Assembly: GCA_029287755.1 (NCBI GenBank)
Contig: JARFQM010000121.1
Span: forward strand, 1-7,886
Direction of reading: 5' to 3'
DNA from: Desulfofustis sp.
GTDB lineage: Bacteria > Desulfobacterota > Desulfobulbia > Desulfobulbales > Desulfocapsaceae
Length of the DNA: 7,886 nt
Part shown: one piece after another, positions 7,452 to 7,886 of the stretch
Numbering within the stretch: position 1 is the stretch's first letter
Layout: every line of letters starts with the position of its first letter
Notes under the pieces: generated by a model
Databases searched by the model: none
What the model was told of the DNA's origin: nothing
What the model saw: only the letters and a program-made list of their open reading frames with translations
Made by a program: the position numbers and the translations under genes

Positions 7452-7703
7452 TTAACGAAGAATCAGAGATATCAGTTTACCCAGAATAACATCAACGGTA
7501 CCGAGATACACGGAGACGATAATGGTCAGCAGAATGACCATCCCGGTGAGCCCCAGGGTTACCTTCTTGTCCGGCCAGGTAATTTTGGAAAACTCAGTCT
7601 GCACCTCTGAGACGAATTTCTTTATCTCGGAAGGTGAAAACGGAGAAGGTTGTGCCTTATCCGCGGCTACCTGTCTGCTGCTCTGATTTGATTTCCCTGC
7701 CAT
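7452..7703 (-). CDS. secE: Preprotein translocase subunit SecE, single-spanning form
   Basis: SecE clamps the two halves of SecY in the SecYEG channel of the inner membrane. The 83-residue product is the short form with a single membrane segment, as in most bacteria; E. coli SecE has three segments. Residues 1–24 are a polar, low-complexity leader. Residues 25–48 form the amphipathic surface helix with the conserved end FSKITWPDKKV (38–48). Residues 50–70 are the transmembrane helix (LGLTGMVILLTIIVSVYLGT). A second hydrophobic patch ends the protein (VILGKLISLIL). The ATG at 7703 lacks a strong ribosome binding site nearby. It lies 35 nt after tRNA-Trp, so the mRNA 5' end may be made by tRNA 3' processing. 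Confidence 0.98.
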   Translation of the reverse strand: MAGKSNQSSRQVAADKAQPSPFSPSEIKKFVSEVQTEFSKITWPDKKVTLGLTGMVILLTIIVSVYLGTVDVILGKLISLILR

Positions 7704-7738
7704 CGCTACACCGTGAAGTCCTTAATCACTTCTGTCTG

Positions 7739-7815
7739 TGGCAGGCCAGGAGGGATTCGAACCCCCAGCCCCCGGATTTGGAGTCCGGTGCTCTACCAAT
7801 TCGAGCTACTGGCCT
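7739..7815 (-). tRNA. trnW: tRNA-Trp (anticodon CCA), encoded 3' CCA
   Basis: The minus strand folds into a full cloverleaf. The acceptor stem is AGGCCAG with CTGGCCT, the D stem GCTC with GAGC, and the anticodon stem CCGGA with TCCGG, enclosing the loop CTCCAAA with anticodon CCA. The T stem is GGGGG with CCCTC around TTCGAAT. The discriminator is G, as expected for Trp, and the genomic sequence then reads CCA (7741–7739), so the 3' end is encoded. The tRNA begins only 10 nt after the rpmG stop, leaving no room for its own promoter, so it is cut out of a shared rpmG–secE transcript. The rpmG–trnW–secE order is common in bacteria. Confidence 0.98.
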
Positions 7816-7825
7816 ACCAGACAGT

Positions 7826-7886
7826 CTATTTTGTCTCTTTATGAGGAGTGTGGCTCCTGCAGAACGGACAATACTTCTTGAACTCC
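7826..7886 (-). CDS. rpmG: Large ribosomal subunit protein bL33, 5' part outside window
   Basis: Only the last 19 codons and a TAG stop are present. They read EFKKYCPFCRSHTPHKETK, the typical end of L33 (family consensus close to KKYCPxCRKHTxHKE). The visible CPFC is the second cysteine pair of the zinc-binding form of L33; the first pair would lie outside the window. L33 is a small 50S protein near the E site. The gene leads directly into tRNA-Trp, 10 nt downstream. Confidence 0.95.
   Translation of the reverse strand, partial: EFKKYCPFCRSHTPHKETK

Noticed and set aside
1..7886. Mobile element, CRISPR or an unknown system in this window
   Set aside because: All genes are core translation, transcription and secretion genes in their conserved order. 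No repeats, integration sites or unassigned proteins remain.

Overview
This window is the classic bacterial rpmG–tRNA-Trp–secE–nusG–rplK–rplA–rplJ–rplL–rpoB cluster, with every gene on the minus strand, so the window reads right to left. It links translation (L33, L11, L1, L10, L7/L12, a tRNA), transcription (NusG, RNA polymerase beta) and protein export (SecE). Gene order, the proteobacterial-type beta subunit and the protein sequences suggest a delta-proteobacterium (Desulfobacterota, perhaps Desulfobulbales-like). That placement is an impression from protein similarity, not a phylogeny.

Layout in the direction of transcription: the last 19 codons of rpmG (7886–7826); tRNA-Trp(CCA) 10 nt later with an encoded CCA end (7815–7739); secE (7703–7452); nusG (7362–6829); rplK (6783–6358); a short spacer with a G/C hairpin just before the rplA ribosome binding site; rplA (6289–5585); a 189-nt spacer with a stem-loop and a recognisable L10 leader RNA; rplJ, starting at TTG (5395–4874); rplL (4814–4428); a 372-nt non-coding spacer with a strong hairpin, a small palindrome, a weak promoter candidate and a bulged stem; then rpoB from 4055 to the left edge, lacking only about 10–15 C-terminal residues.

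The genes work as one growth-rate-linked unit. L10 and L7/L12 form the stalk that, with L11 and L1, recruits GTPase factors and handles the E-site tRNA. NusG couples RNA polymerase to trailing ribosomes. SecE is the small clamp subunit of the SecYEG channel. The extra sequence structure lies in the spacers, mainly the rplJ leader and the rplL–rpoB spacer, where ribosomal protein output is normally uncoupled from polymerase output.

I see no mobile element, CRISPR array, defence gene or unknown protein. The long plus-strand open frames across rpoB are antisense shadows. The window looks like ordinary core genome; the findings below are modest regulatory observations.
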